Below are positions 6,232-14,146 of a stretch of DNA of 21,214 bases, one piece after another. The stretch spans positions 1 through 21,214 of the forward strand of contig QAMX01000005.1 of assembly GCA_003149835.1 (NCBI GenBank), written 5' to 3'. The notes beneath the pieces were generated by a model. The model was not told the origin of the DNA. It ran no database searches and was given only the letters and a program-made list of their open reading frames with translations. The stretch is from Clostridiales bacterium. Lineage in GTDB: Bacteria > Bacillota > Clostridia > Oscillospirales > QAMX01. Numbering within the stretch: position 1 is the first letter of the stretch; every line of letters begins with the position of its first letter. A program made the position numbers and the translations under genes.

Positions 6232-7278
6232 ATGGTTATGACTGAAACGCTGATGTGGAAGGAAATTAACGAGTCCGCCGCCGGATGCCGCGCGGCGAAG
6301 GCGAAAAACACGGCTATGATCGCCGAAATCGTCCGCGCCGTCAAGAAGAAAAAGGTTTCCGGCGTTGTGATTGCGGCGCGCGGCACGTCCGATCACGCGG
6401 GCGTGTTCGCCAAATATCTGATCGAGACCTATTGCGGCCTGCCGGTCGCGCTGGCCGCGCCCTCGGTGTACACCGTGTACGACGGCGCGCTCTGCCTGAA
6501 AAATCAGCTCGTCATCGGTCTGTCGCAGAGCGGCCGCGCCGCCGACGCGATGGAAGTGCTGACCCGCGCCAATGAGAGCGGCGCGGTGACCGTGGCGATC
6601 ACCAACGAGCCGGATTCGCCGATGGCGTCCTGCGCGGCGTTCCATCTGGACTGCGCGATGGGGCCGGAAAAATCCGTCGCCGCGACGAAAACGTTTATCG
6701 GCGAGCTCTATCTCGTGCTCGCGCTCGTTGCGAAATGGTCGGGGAATCAGGAACTGAAAGACGCGCAGCGCCGTGTGCCGCAGGTGATTGATAAGACCTA
6801 CAAGCTCGCCGAAGCCGTCGAACAGGCCGCGGGGCGTTACCGCTTTATCGGCGACAGCTTTGTTCTGGGCCGCGGTTTCGCTTTCCCGATCGCGCTGGAA
6901 TTCGCGCTCAAAACGCAGGAGACGTGCTATATCCGCAGCCGCGGCTATGCGACGAGCGATTTTTACCACGGGCCGGTGGCGCAGATCTCCGACGGGACGC
7001 CGGTGTTCCAGTTTGCGCTCGGCGACAAGCTGGCCGACGACTCCCGCAAGATGATCGAGCGCGTCAAACAGGCGGGCGGCGACGTTTTTGCGTTCACGCC
7101 GGATCCGGCCGTGATCGCCGAGGCCGACAGCGGGATTCTGCTGCCGGAATGCGACGAGATCTGCGCGCTGTTCTCCGCAAGCACGGCCATGCAGATGTTC
7201 GCCTGCGCGCTTTCGACGGCGCGCGGCCTCAACCCCGATAATCCGCGCGGCCTCTCCAAAGTCACCATCACCAAGTGA
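6232..7278 (+). CDS. SIS-domain sugar-phosphate isomerase/deaminase, GlmS-like without glutaminase
   Basis: A 348-residue protein made of two SIS domains, like the isomerase half of glucosamine-6-phosphate synthase. Visible features are an N-terminal MWKEINESA (compare MxxEIxEQP of GlmS), RGTSDHAGVFAKYLIE, GLSQSGRAADAMEVL (the phosphate-binding SxSG loop), EKSVAATKTFIGEL, GYATSDFYHGPVAQI and a C-terminal DNPRGLSKVT tail. The N-terminal cysteine amidotransferase domain of true GlmS is absent, so it cannot use glutamine as ammonia donor by that route. Known glutaminase-free relatives include NagB-II type glucosamine-6-phosphate deaminases, AgaS and fructosamine-6-phosphate deglycases (FrlB). 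Substrate cannot be decided here, because there is no transporter, kinase or deacetylase next to it. The ATG at 6232 has AGGAG 10 nt upstream; an in-frame ATG at 6238 is too far from it. It appears to be its own transcription unit. Confidence 0.88.
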   Translation: MVMTETLMWKEINESAAGCRAAKAKNTAMIAEIVRAVKKKKVSGVVIAARGTSDHAGVFAKYLIETYCGLPVALAAPSVYTVYDGALCLKNQLVIGLSQSGRAADAMEVLTRANESGAVTVAITNEPDSPMASCAAFHLDCAMGPEKSVAATKTFIGELYLVLALVAKWSGNQELKDAQRRVPQVIDKTYKLAEAVEQAAGRYRFIGDSFVLGRGFAFPIALEFALKTQETCYIRSRGYATSDFYHGPVAQISDGTPVFQFALGDKLADDSRKMIERVKQAGGDVFAFTPDPAVIAEADSGILLPECDEICALFSASTAMQMFACALSTARGLNPDNPRGLSKVTITK

Positions 7279-7289
7279 TATGACGCGGC

Positions 7290-7328
7290 TCCGACCGTCT
7301 CCCGCCGCGCAGGCGGGAGACGGTCGGA
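7290..7328 (+). repeat. 17-bp perfect inverted repeat after the SIS gene
   Basis: TCCGACCGTCTCCCGCC (7290-7306) and its exact complement (7312-7328) flank a 5-nt loop, GCGCA. It begins 12 nt after the SIS stop codon. A stem this long and perfect is most easily read as a transcription terminator or an mRNA 3'-end stabiliser. It lacks a T-run on the plus strand (AATCCGCC follows). The remaining 132 nt to yicC hold only weak hairpins and no clear promoter. Confidence 0.7.
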
Positions 7329-7460
7329 ATCCGCCTTGCGGTGCGGGATACGCCGCGGCGAGCCCTCGTCAGGGATAGAGACCGGAGAATTTTTCGGAAC
7401 CGTTTTCCGCCGCGGGACGGTTTCGGTATCGACGATATGCGGCGGAGAAACGGAGCCGTT

Positions 7461-8339
7461 ATGATCAACAGTATGACCGGCTATGGGCGCGCGTCCGAGC
7501 AGGTCGGAAACAAAACGATTACTGCGGAGCTGCGCTCGGTCAACAACCGTTATCTCGACTGCGCCGTGCGCTGCCCGCGCCTGTACGCATTTTTGGAGGA
7601 GCCCGTCAAAGCCCGGCTGAAAGCGGCGGGCGTCACGCGCGGCAAGGTCGACGTCTTCATCGGCATCGAATACGCCGAGGGCGACAGCGAGGTCAGCGTC
7701 AACGGCGGCGCGGTAACGGCCTATCTCGGCGCGATCCGGGAGATCGCCTCAGAATACGGCCTGCCGAACGACGCGACGGCGATGGGCGTCGCGCGGCTGC
7801 CGGACGTATTTACGGTCAAAAAAGTGGAAGAAGACCGCGACCGGCTGCTCGGCGAGGTCTGCTCGGTGCTGGATCAGGCGCTGGGCGCGTTTGCAGGTAT
7901 GCGCAGCACCGAGGGCGCGGCTCTGCGCGCCGACGTGCTCGCCAAGACCGACGAGCTGGAAAGAATGATGCTGGCGGTTCGCGCGCGTATGCCGGAGATC
8001 GTCGCGGAGTACCGCGAGAAGCTGCTGGCAAAAATGCGGGAGCTGCTGGCCGATACGCAGGTCGACGAGGCGCGCATTCTGACGGAGGCCGCAATCGTAG
8101 CCGACCGCATCGCCACCGACGAGGAGACGGTGCGGCTGGAAAGCCACTTTTCACAGCTTCGCGCCCTGCTCGACGCGGGCGGAGCCGTAGGGCGCAAGCT
8201 CGATTTTTTGGTTCAGGAGATTCACCGCGAGATCAATACCATCGGTTCAAAAGCCTCCGACCTCGCCGTCACGCGCCTGACGCTCGACATGAAAGCCGAG
8301 CTGGAAAAAATCCGCGAACAGATTCAGAATATCGAATAG
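7461..8339 (+). CDS. yicC: YicC/YloC family endoribonuclease
   Basis: A 292-residue protein of the YicC family (YloC in Bacillus subtilis), reported to be an endoribonuclease acting in RNA turnover. The N-terminus [12 protein letters not shown] and the C-terminal run [37 protein letters not shown], read in pieces, are the two most conserved parts of the family (YicC N-terminal domain and DUF1732). The middle is mainly acidic and helical. The ATG at 7461 is chosen because GGAG lies 6 nt upstream and the protein then begins exactly like its relatives; longer in-frame starts add an arginine-rich, unconserved extension. It opens the classic yicC-remA-gmk-rpoZ cluster. Confidence 0.95.
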   Translation: MINSMTGYGRASEQVGNKTITAELRSVNNRYLDCAVRCPRLYAFLEEPVKARLKAAGVTRGKVDVFIGIEYAEGDSEVSVNGGAVTAYLGAIREIASEYGLPNDATAMGVARLPDVFTVKKVEEDRDRLLGEVCSVLDQALGAFAGMRSTEGAALRADVLAKTDELERMMLAVRARMPEIVAEYREKLLAKMRELLADTQVDEARILTEAAIVADRIATDEETVRLESHFSQLRALLDAGGAVGRKLDFLVQEIHREINTIGSKASDLAVTRLTLDMKAELEKIREQIQNIE

Positions 8340-8380
8340 GGAGGCTTTTCGCCGCGCGCCGTCAAACGGAGAGCCGATTT

Positions 8381-8419
8381 TCCGCTGCGCGCGGCCGAAA
8401 GTGGCCGCCGAAAAGCGGA
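8381..8419 (+). other. Two-tier hairpin between yicC and remA
   Basis: An outer helix TCCGCT/AGCGGA (8381-8386, 8414-8419) encloses an inner helix GCGGCC/GGCCGC (8391-8396, 8403-8408). The helices are separated by an internal loop (GCGC against CGAAA) and capped by a 6-nt loop. Only TTTCTCC follows, so it is a poor terminator. It ends 47 nt before remA and could be a processing or stability element. Confidence 0.35.
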
Positions 8420-8466
8420 TTTCTCCCCGCGGCGGAAAGAAGCGGAAAGAAAAGGATGAAAAGGTT

Positions 8467-8763
8467 ATGAACGTTTTGAAGCTCGTCAACATCGGCTTTG
8501 GCAATATGGTCTCGGCGGGGCGGATCGTTTCCATCGTCAGTCCCGAATCCGCGCCGATCAAACGGATCATTCTCGAAGCGCGCGACAGAAGCATGCTCAT
8601 CGACGCGACCTATGGCCGCCGCACGCGGGCGGTCATCGTCACCGACAGCGACCACGTGATTCTCTCGGCGATTCAGCCGGAAACGATCGCGCACCGCGTC
8701 GAGGATCAGACCGACGACGAAGAGGATGAAGACGAGGAGGAAGCGCTCGAAGACGGGCAGTGA
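8467..8763 (+). CDS. remA: RemA family DNA-binding regulator (DUF370)
   Basis: A 98-residue protein matching the RemA family almost throughout: [56 protein letters not shown] and [14 protein letters not shown]. In Bacillus subtilis RemA forms ring-like oligomers, binds DNA and activates extracellular-matrix operons; its role in Clostridia is less clear. The ATG at 8467 matches the family start, with AGGA 10 nt upstream. The last 20 residues are an almost purely acidic tail ([10 protein letters not shown]), beyond the usual end of about 85-90 residues. The gene lies between yicC and gmk, as in most Firmicutes. Confidence 0.95.
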   Translation: MNVLKLVNIGFGNMVSAGRIVSIVSPESAPIKRIILEARDRSMLIDATYGRRTRAVIVTDSDHVILSAIQPETIAHRVEDQTDDEEDEDEEEALEDGQ

Positions 8764-8773
8764 GCGAGACGGT

Positions 8774-9400
8774 ATGGAAAACGAGGCAAACGGCATCAAT
8801 TACAGCGCAGACGGCGGCAGAGGCCTGCTGCTCGTCCTTTCCGGCCCGTCCGGCGTCGGAAAGGGGACGGTCATAGAACAGCTCAAGGAGCTGTGTCCGC
8901 AGAGGCTTGGCCGGCCGGTTTCCGTCTCCGTGTCGAAAACGACGCGGCGGCCCCGCCCGGGCGAAACAGAGGGCGTGCATTATTATTTCACCGACCGGGA
9001 AAGCTTTTTAAAAGGCGTATCCGGGAATGACTTTCTCGAACATGCGGAATATGCGGGCAATCTCTACGGAACGCCGCGCGCGGCCATCGAGCAAAAGATC
9101 GCGGCGGGTGAAATCGTCGTGCTCGATATCGACACGCAGGGGGCGTTTCAGGTGCGCAGGAGCCTGCCGGAGGCGCTGCTGGTCTTTCTGCTGCCGCCTT
9201 CTATGGAAGAGCTGGAGCGCCGCCTCAGAGGGCGCAAGACCGAGACGGAGACGGCGGTTCGCAAACGCCTGGCGATCGCCGAGGGGGAGTGCCGCTTGGC
9301 GCCGCAGTTCGACGCCGCGGTATATAACGTCGACGTGCGGAGCGCGGCGATGGAGATCTGCGGCCTGATAGCAGACCGGCTGAAAACGATCAGCCGGTAA
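8774..9400 (+). CDS. gmk: Guanylate kinase
   Basis: Phosphorylates GMP to GDP with ATP, an essential cytoplasmic step in GTP, dGTP and (p)ppGpp metabolism. It is 208 residues, the normal length. The P-loop is GPSGVGKGT (residues 24-32), followed by the GMP-binding region KTTRRPRPGETEGVHYYF, FLEHAEYAGNLYGTP, the strand DIDTQGAFQV and the lid-side run FLLPPSMEELERRLRGRKTE. The ATG at 8774 lies 10 nt after the remA stop. Its ribosome binding site is weak, so coupling to remA is likely. An in-frame ATG at 8726 would overlap the end of remA and add an unconserved basic extension. Confidence 0.96.
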   Translation: MENEANGINYSADGGRGLLLVLSGPSGVGKGTVIEQLKELCPQRLGRPVSVSVSKTTRRPRPGETEGVHYYFTDRESFLKGVSGNDFLEHAEYAGNLYGTPRAAIEQKIAAGEIVVLDIDTQGAFQVRRSLPEALLVFLLPPSMEELERRLRGRKTETETAVRKRLAIAEGECRLAPQFDAAVYNVDVRSAAMEICGLIADRLKTISR

Positions 9401-9406
9401 ACGGCT

Positions 9407-9435
9407 TTGGCTGCGGATGACCGCGCGCGTATCAG
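9407..9435 (+). promoter_or_regulatory. Weak candidate promoter before rpoZ
   Basis: TTGGCT (9407-9412), a 17-nt spacer and TATCAG (9430-9435) each match four of six consensus bases. It lies in the 78-nt gmk-rpoZ gap. It may be fortuitous, since the operon can be read from upstream. Confidence 0.25.
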
Positions 9436-9478
9436 ATCAAACAAAAAAACATATAAAAAACAGGAGTTGTAACGGATT

Positions 9479-9715
9479 ATGCTGTATCCTACGCTGGAAT
9501 CGCTTGTCAATATCGTGGGAAACCGCTACCTGCTTGTCAATATCACGGCGAAGCGGGCGCGGGAAATCGCCGAGGAGGCAATCGAAAACGGCCAGAAGCT
9601 GGAAGACAAGCCGGTGAAGCTCGCGGTGCAACAGATTTATGACGAGGGCTACGCCGAGCCTGCCGCGGAAAACAGAGCTGCGGCGGACGGCGCGGCGGCG
9701 ATGGAAAACGAGTAG
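9479..9715 (+). CDS. rpoZ: RNA polymerase omega subunit
   Basis: A 78-residue protein with the omega fold core: SLVNIVGNRYLLVNITAKRAREIAEEA, read in two parts, then KPVKLAVQQIYDEG. Omega helps assemble and stabilise the beta-prime subunit of RNA polymerase. The last 20 residues or so are a low-complexity Ala/Glu tail not needed for the fold. The ATG at 9479 has AGGAG 12 nt upstream. Position after gmk is the standard Firmicutes arrangement. In many relatives coaBC comes next; here priA follows directly after 39 nt. Confidence 0.93.
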   Translation: MLYPTLESLVNIVGNRYLLVNITAKRAREIAEEAIENGQKLEDKPVKLAVQQIYDEGYAEPAAENRAAADGAAAMENE

Positions 9716-9754
9716 CAATACCGAGGCGTCGGATCAAGGAGGCGGTAGGTCGAT

Positions 9755-12181
9755 ATGGTGAGAACCGTTCTGGTCGCGGTGAGGGCGGAGAGCTATGTCT
9801 ACGACCGCCCCTATTCGTATTATCTGCCGGCGTCGGAGACGCGCGCGGTCTCCGCGGGGATGCGCGCGCTGGTGCCGTTCGGGCGGGGAAACCGGCTGGT
9901 GCAGGCGCTGATCCTGAGCGTCAGAGACGAGGACACGGCGGAGGGCAAAAAGCCCGTCGGGGAGCTGCTCGACGAGGCGCCGATCATTTCTGAAAAGGAT
10001 TTGAAGCTCGTCCTCTGGATGCGCGACAAGTATTTCTGCACCTGTTTCGACGCGTTCCGGCTCTGTATCCCCGCCGGAAGCGATATCCGGCAGGAGGTGC
10101 TGTATACCTATAACCGCGAGTATGACGGCAAGCCGCTTTCTGAGCAGAGCAAGGCCTTGCCGCTGCTTTTATTTATCCGCGAGCGCGGCGGAGACGTTGC
10201 GCTCGCCGAGCTGTCCAAACGCTTTGGGGAGGACGGGCTGGACGATTTGCTCGGCGAGCTGGTCAAAAAGAAGCTGCTGCTGAGCAAACAGCACGCGCTG
10301 CTGCACAGTCAGGACAAAACCGTCGCCTGCGCGCGGCTTGCCGATGAGGCCGAGCCGCAGAAGCGGCTGACAAAGGCGCAGACCGCGGTGGTCGATTTTT
10401 TGCGCGCCTCGGGCGAGGCGGCGGTCAAGGAGATTTCCTATTATACCGGCGCGTCGGCCGCGACGGTCAAGACGCTTGCGCGCCGCGGGCTCGTCGAGCT
10501 GTTTGACCGCGAGGTGCTCCGGCTTTCCGCTCCGCCGCCGGCGGCCGCAGAGCTGCGGCCGGATCCCGTTCTGAACGCGGAGCAGGCCGCAGCATACGAG
10601 CCGCTGTGTGAAAAGATCGCGGCGAAAAGCCCCTGCGCGGCGCTGCTGCACGGCGTGACGGGGAGCGGAAAAACGCTTGTCTATATCAGCCTGATCCGCC
10701 GCTGCCTGCGCTGCGGCCGGCAGGCCGTCGTGCTTGTCCCCGAGATCGCGCTGACGCCGCAGCTTTTAAACCTCCTCTACGGTTACTTCGGCGACCGCGT
10801 CGCCGTGCTGCATTCCGGCCTCGGCGCCGGAGAGCGCTACGACGAGTGGAAGCGGATCCGCTCCGGCCGCGCCGACGTCGTCGTCGGCACGCGCTCGGCC
10901 GTCTTTGCGCCGCTCAGCGATATCGGCTTGATCGTCATCGACGAGGAGCAGGAGGGGTCGTATAAATCCGAGCAGTCGCCGCGCTACCATGCGCGCGACG
11001 TCGCCAAGTTTCGTGCCGTTCAGCACGGGGCGCTACTGCTGCTCGCATCGGCGACACCGGCGCTCGAAAGCATGTATGCGGCGCGGAGCGGAAAATACGC
11101 CTATTTCCGGCTGGAAAACCGTTTCGGCGGCGTGACTCTGCCGGAGGTTTCATTCGCCGATATGAAAGCGGAGCTGAAACGCGGCAACGAGACGCACATC
11201 AGCGCGCCGCTGGCCGCGGCGATCCGCGAAACGGTCGACGCCGGAGAGCAATGCATTCTGTTTTTGAACCGGCGCGGCGCCAGCCGCTATATGCTTTGCC
11301 GCAGCTGCGGCTATGTGCCGCGCTGCGAGGCCTGCTCCGTGGCGCTGACGTATCATTCGGCCAACCACCGGCTGATGTGCCACTACTGTTCGCGCTCCGC
11401 GCCGGTCTACGAATACTGCCCGCAGTGCGGCAGCGCTTCGATCAGCCGCGAGGGCGCGGGGACGCAGCGGATCGCCGAGGAGCTCGCGGCGCTGTTCCCC
11501 GGCGTCGGCGTCATCCGTATGGACGCCGATACGACCGGCGGCATCCATACGCACGAGGCGCTGCTCGAACGGTTTCGGCGCGAAAAGGTGCCGATCCTGC
11601 TGGGAACGCAGATGATCGCCAAGGGGCTTGATTTCGATTCGGTGACGCTGGTCGGCGTCATCGACGGCGACCAGGCGCTGAACGTCCCGGATTTTCGCGC
11701 CAACGAGCGCGCTTTTTCCCAGCTCACGCAGGTCGTCGGCCGCGCCGGACGCGGCAGCCGGACGGGCCGCGCCGTCATTCAGACATATTCGCCGGATCAT
11801 GAGATTCTCCGGCTTGCGGCGGCGCAGGACTACGACCGCTTTTACGCCGGAGAGATCGCCTTCCGGCAGGCGCTTCGATATCCGCCCTTCTGCGATCTGC
11901 TGTGCTTCCGGCTTGCGGGCATTGAAAACAGCCGCGTTTTTGCGGCGGCGCGCATGCTGCGGGAAGCGGTCGCGCCGTTCCTGTGCGCAGAGGATACGCT
12001 GTATGACCCCGTCCCTGCGCCGGTCTTCAAGCTGAACAATAAATACCGCTATCAAGTCGTCTTAAAGACCGAGGAGAGCAAGCGCGTCCGCGATATGGTA
12101 TCGGGCGTCCTGCGGCGCTGCATGGCCGACCGGCGCTTTACAGGGATTATGATTTCGGCGGAGTTCAACCCGCAAAACTGA
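9755..12181 (+). CDS. priA: Primosomal helicase PriA
   Basis: Superfamily 2 helicase of 808 residues that recognises stalled forks and D-loops and reloads the replisome. The N-terminal 3'-end-binding domain shows YVYDRPYSYYLP and GMRALVPFGRGNRLVQALIL. Helicase motifs are Walker A GVTGSGKT (300-307), VLVPEIALTPQLL, a Walker B that reads DEEQ (396-399) where classical PriA has DEEH, LLGTQMIAKGLDF and QVVGRAGR. Eight cysteines in four CxxC pairs (515/518, 524/527, 542/545, 555/558) form the two-zinc site. The start is supported by AAGGAGG at 9736-9742, a 12-nt spacing. Confidence 0.97.
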   Translation: MVRTVLVAVRAESYVYDRPYSYYLPASETRAVSAGMRALVPFGRGNRLVQALILSVRDEDTAEGKKPVGELLDEAPIISEKDLKLVLWMRDKYFCTCFDAFRLCIPAGSDIRQEVLYTYNREYDGKPLSEQSKALPLLLFIRERGGDVALAELSKRFGEDGLDDLLGELVKKKLLLSKQHALLHSQDKTVACARLADEAEPQKRLTKAQTAVVDFLRASGEAAVKEISYYTGASAATVKTLARRGLVELFDREVLRLSAPPPAAAELRPDPVLNAEQAAAYEPLCEKIAAKSPCAALLHGVTGSGKTLVYISLIRRCLRCGRQAVVLVPEIALTPQLLNLLYGYFGDRVAVLHSGLGAGERYDEWKRIRSGRADVVVGTRSAVFAPLSDIGLIVIDEEQEGSYKSEQSPRYHARDVAKFRAVQHGALLLLASATPALESMYAARSGKYAYFRLENRFGGVTLPEVSFADMKAELKRGNETHISAPLAAAIRETVDAGEQCILFLNRRGASRYMLCRSCGYVPRCEACSVALTYHSANHRLMCHYCSRSAPVYEYCPQCGSASISREGAGTQRIAEELAALFPGVGVIRMDADTTGGIHTHEALLERFRREKVPILLGTQMIAKGLDFDSVTLVGVIDGDQALNVPDFRANERAFSQLTQVVGRAGRGSRTGRAVIQTYSPDHEILRLAAAQDYDRFYAGEIAFRQALRYPPFCDLLCFRLAGIENSRVFAAARMLREAVAPFLCAEDTLYDPVPAPVFKLNNKYRYQVVLKTEESKRVRDMVSGVLRRCMADRRFTGIMISAEFNPQN

Positions 12182-12224
12182 CGGCCTCGCGCCGCTCAGA
12201 CAGAAAAAATGGAAACGAGAAACA

Positions 12225-12452
12225 ATGAAACTGGAAAGGCGGCGGATTCGCTCTGATCAGCCGCAGGCTTGGGAGCGACTGACGGAAATTCATGACAGCG
12301 CCCGAAAAATTGAATGGAAGCTGGCCGGACTGGACGGCGCGTTTCTGCCCCTGTCGGAGGCGGCCGACCGCGAGGGACTGTTCGATGATACCGTATGCGC
12401 CGGCTCCCGGCCGGAACACAAACGCAGAGTTTGGAAATATAACGGAGGATAG
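12225..12452 (+). CDS. Small hypothetical protein before def
   Basis: A 75-residue open frame that I do not recognise: charged, with no membrane segment or cysteine motif. It ends 3 nt before the def ATG, and its last codons contain the def ribosome binding site (GGAGG, 12444-12448), so translation of the two would be coupled. A weak ribosome binding site (ACGAG) precedes its ATG. Third positions are less GC-rich than in neighbouring genes, and open frames are common by chance in this DNA. It may be real or may be spacer; without it the priA-def gap is 274 nt and holds nothing else I can identify. Confidence 0.45.
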   Translation: MKLERRRIRSDQPQAWERLTEIHDSARKIEWKLAGLDGAFLPLSEAADREGLFDDTVCAGSRPEHKRRVWKYNGG

Positions 12453-12455
12453 AGA

Positions 12456-12944
12456 ATGTCAGTGCTTGAAATACGCAAAAAGGGCGACGAGTGCCTGCAA
12501 AAGAAATGTCACGCGGTGACGGTGTTCGACAAACGCTTGAAGCTGCTGATCCGCGACATGACCGACACGCTGATTGAATCCAACGGCGTCGGCCTTGCCG
12601 CGCCGCAGATCGGTATCCTGCGCCGCGTGTTTGTCGTCAACGACGGCGAGCGCGTCAGAGCGTATGTCAACCCGGTGATTGTGGAGCGGCGCGGCGAGCA
12701 GCGGCCGGTCGAGGGCTGCCTGAGCGTGCCCGGCGTCTGGGGGCGTGTGGTGCGGCCGATGTATGTCAAAATCTCCGCGCAGGACGAAAAGGGCGAAGCC
12801 TTTGAGGACGAAGGGGAAGGGCTGATCGCCGAGGCGTTTGAGCATGAATACGATCATCTCGACGGCGTTCTCTTTGATGAAAAGATTTACGAATATGTCG
12901 ACGTCAAGGATCGGGACGGCGGGGACGAAGAAGACGAGGAATGA
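12456..12944 (+). CDS. def: Peptide deformylase
   Basis: Metalloenzyme that removes the formyl group from N-formylmethionine of new proteins. It is 162 residues. All three family motifs are intact: GVGLAAPQ (44-51), EGCLS (86-90; C88 binds the metal) and HEYDH (130-134; both histidines bind the metal and E131 is catalytic). The C-terminus is acidic (DRDGGDEEDEE). GGAGG lies 7 nt before the ATG. The stop codon overlaps the fmt start (ATGA), a typical translationally coupled pair that both installs and removes the formyl group. Confidence 0.97.
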   Translation: MSVLEIRKKGDECLQKKCHAVTVFDKRLKLLIRDMTDTLIESNGVGLAAPQIGILRRVFVVNDGERVRAYVNPVIVERRGEQRPVEGCLSVPGVWGRVVRPMYVKISAQDEKGEAFEDEGEGLIAEAFEHEYDHLDGVLFDEKIYEYVDVKDRDGGDEEDEE

Positions 12945-13921
12945 CGAAAACGGTGGGTGAGCCTGTGACGGACGGAAAAAAACTGAGAATTCTCTACATG
13001 GGGACGCCGGAGTTTGCGGCGGTTTCCCTGAAATATCTGATCGATAACGGCTACTGCGTGACGGGCGCGGTCTGCCGCGCCGACAAGCCGCGCGGCCGCG
13101 GCATGCAGGTTCTGCCGCCGCCGGTCAAGGTGATCGCCGAGGCGGCCGGCATCCCCGTTTTTCAGCCGGAAACGCTGCGCGGCGGCGCGCTGCTGCCGGT
13201 CTTGCAGGAGACGGCGCCGGAGCTGATCGTTGTCGTCGCCTACGGAAAGATTCTGCCGCAGGATGTGCTGGAATATCCGCGGCTGGGCTGTATCAACCTG
13301 CACGGGTCGCTGCTGCCGAAATACCGCGGCGCGGCGCCGATTCAGCGCGCGGTGATGAACGGCGAGAAAAAAACGGGTCTGACGACGATGTTTCTCTCGC
13401 AGGGGATGGACGAGGGCGATATGCTCCTCACGGCGGAGACGGAGATCGGCGCGGACGAGACGGCGGGCGAGCTGACGGCGCGTCTGGCGCGGCTCGGCGC
13501 GCCGCTGCTGGCGGAGACGATTGAACAGATCGCCGGCGGAAGGATTGTGCGCATCCCGCAGCGGCACGAGGACGCGACCTATGCGCCCATGCTCGACAAG
13601 GCGGAGGGGCGGCTGGACTTTTCGCGGCCTGCCGCCGAGCTGTACTGTGTATACAGAGGCTTGACGCCGGCGCTCAGCGTGTCGGCCCGTTTCCGGGGCA
13701 AGGCCGTCAAGCTCACCGCGATGCGGCCGGAACCGGCCGGCGAGGTCTGCTCCGGCGCGGACGGGGAGATTGTCCGCTGCGGAAAAGAGGGGATTGCCGT
13801 CCGCTGCGGAGACGGGCGGGCGCTGATCGTGACCGAGCTGGCGCCGGAGGGCAAGCGCGCCATGAGCGCCGCCGACTTTATCAATGGCCGCGCCGTTCAG
13901 ACGGGTGAGCGCTTTGAATAA
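12941..13921 (+). CDS. fmt: Methionyl-tRNA formyltransferase
   Basis: Transfers a formyl group from 10-formyl-tetrahydrofolate to Met-tRNA(fMet) for initiation. It is 326 residues from the ATG at 12941, which overlaps the def stop. Motifs are LRILYMGTPEFAAVSLKYL at the N-terminus, INLHGSLLPKYRGAAPIQRA (N119, H121 in the active site) and MDEGD (156-160). The C-terminal anticodon/acceptor-recognition domain starts near residue 215. A GTG at 12965 (VTDGKKLRILYMG), with GGTGGGTGAG upstream, is an attractive alternative start because homologues begin just before the LRILYMG strand. The ATG is kept for its coupling to def. Confidence 0.96.
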   Translation: MTKTVGEPVTDGKKLRILYMGTPEFAAVSLKYLIDNGYCVTGAVCRADKPRGRGMQVLPPPVKVIAEAAGIPVFQPETLRGGALLPVLQETAPELIVVVAYGKILPQDVLEYPRLGCINLHGSLLPKYRGAAPIQRAVMNGEKKTGLTTMFLSQGMDEGDMLLTAETEIGADETAGELTARLARLGAPLLAETIEQIAGGRIVRIPQRHEDATYAPMLDKAEGRLDFSRPAAELYCVYRGLTPALSVSARFRGKAVKLTAMRPEPAGEVCSGADGEIVRCGKEGIAVRCGDGRALIVTELAPEGKRAMSAADFINGRAVQTGERFE

Positions 13922-14054
13922 GAAGCCCACTAAAAAACGGAATTTTAACGTCTGAAAGAAACGGGAGAGGGCGGCGGTTTTGCTTTGACGCCGGACACCG
14001 CCCGCCGGGCGGAGCGGATTTGGCGGCCCGACGCCGTTTGAGAAGGCCGGAACC

Positions 14055-14076
14055 CGCAGCCACGCCGCGCTTTTTT
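14055..14076 (+). terminator. Possible terminator after fmt
   Basis: A short imperfect stem, CGCAGC/GCCGCG with a 3-nt loop (one mismatch), is followed by C and six T's (14071-14076). The stem is weak, but the position between fmt and a separate rlmN promoter is sensible. Confidence 0.35.
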
Positions 14077-14140
14077 GCATAGCGCTTTCCGCGGCCGGAG
14101 ACGAGGCCGGCGCCAACCGTGGTTTTTCAACCGAAATCTT

Positions 14141-14146
14141 TATAAT
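14141..14146 (+). promoter_or_regulatory. Candidate promoter -10 for rlmN
   Basis: A perfect TATAAT lies 43 nt before the rlmN start. No good -35 stands at 16-18 nt; the nearest upstream sequence is a GTGGTTTTTC stretch. The rest of the 267-nt fmt-rlmN gap (13922-14188) holds a 6-bp GC hairpin at 13998-14012 and the possible terminator, and no gene. Confidence 0.4.

Noticed and set aside
9502..9544. 13-bp direct repeat GCTTGTCAATATC in rpoZ, 30 bp apart
   Set aside because: It encodes the two LVNI segments of the conserved omega N-terminus (SLVNIVGNRYLLVNI), so it is explained by protein sequence.
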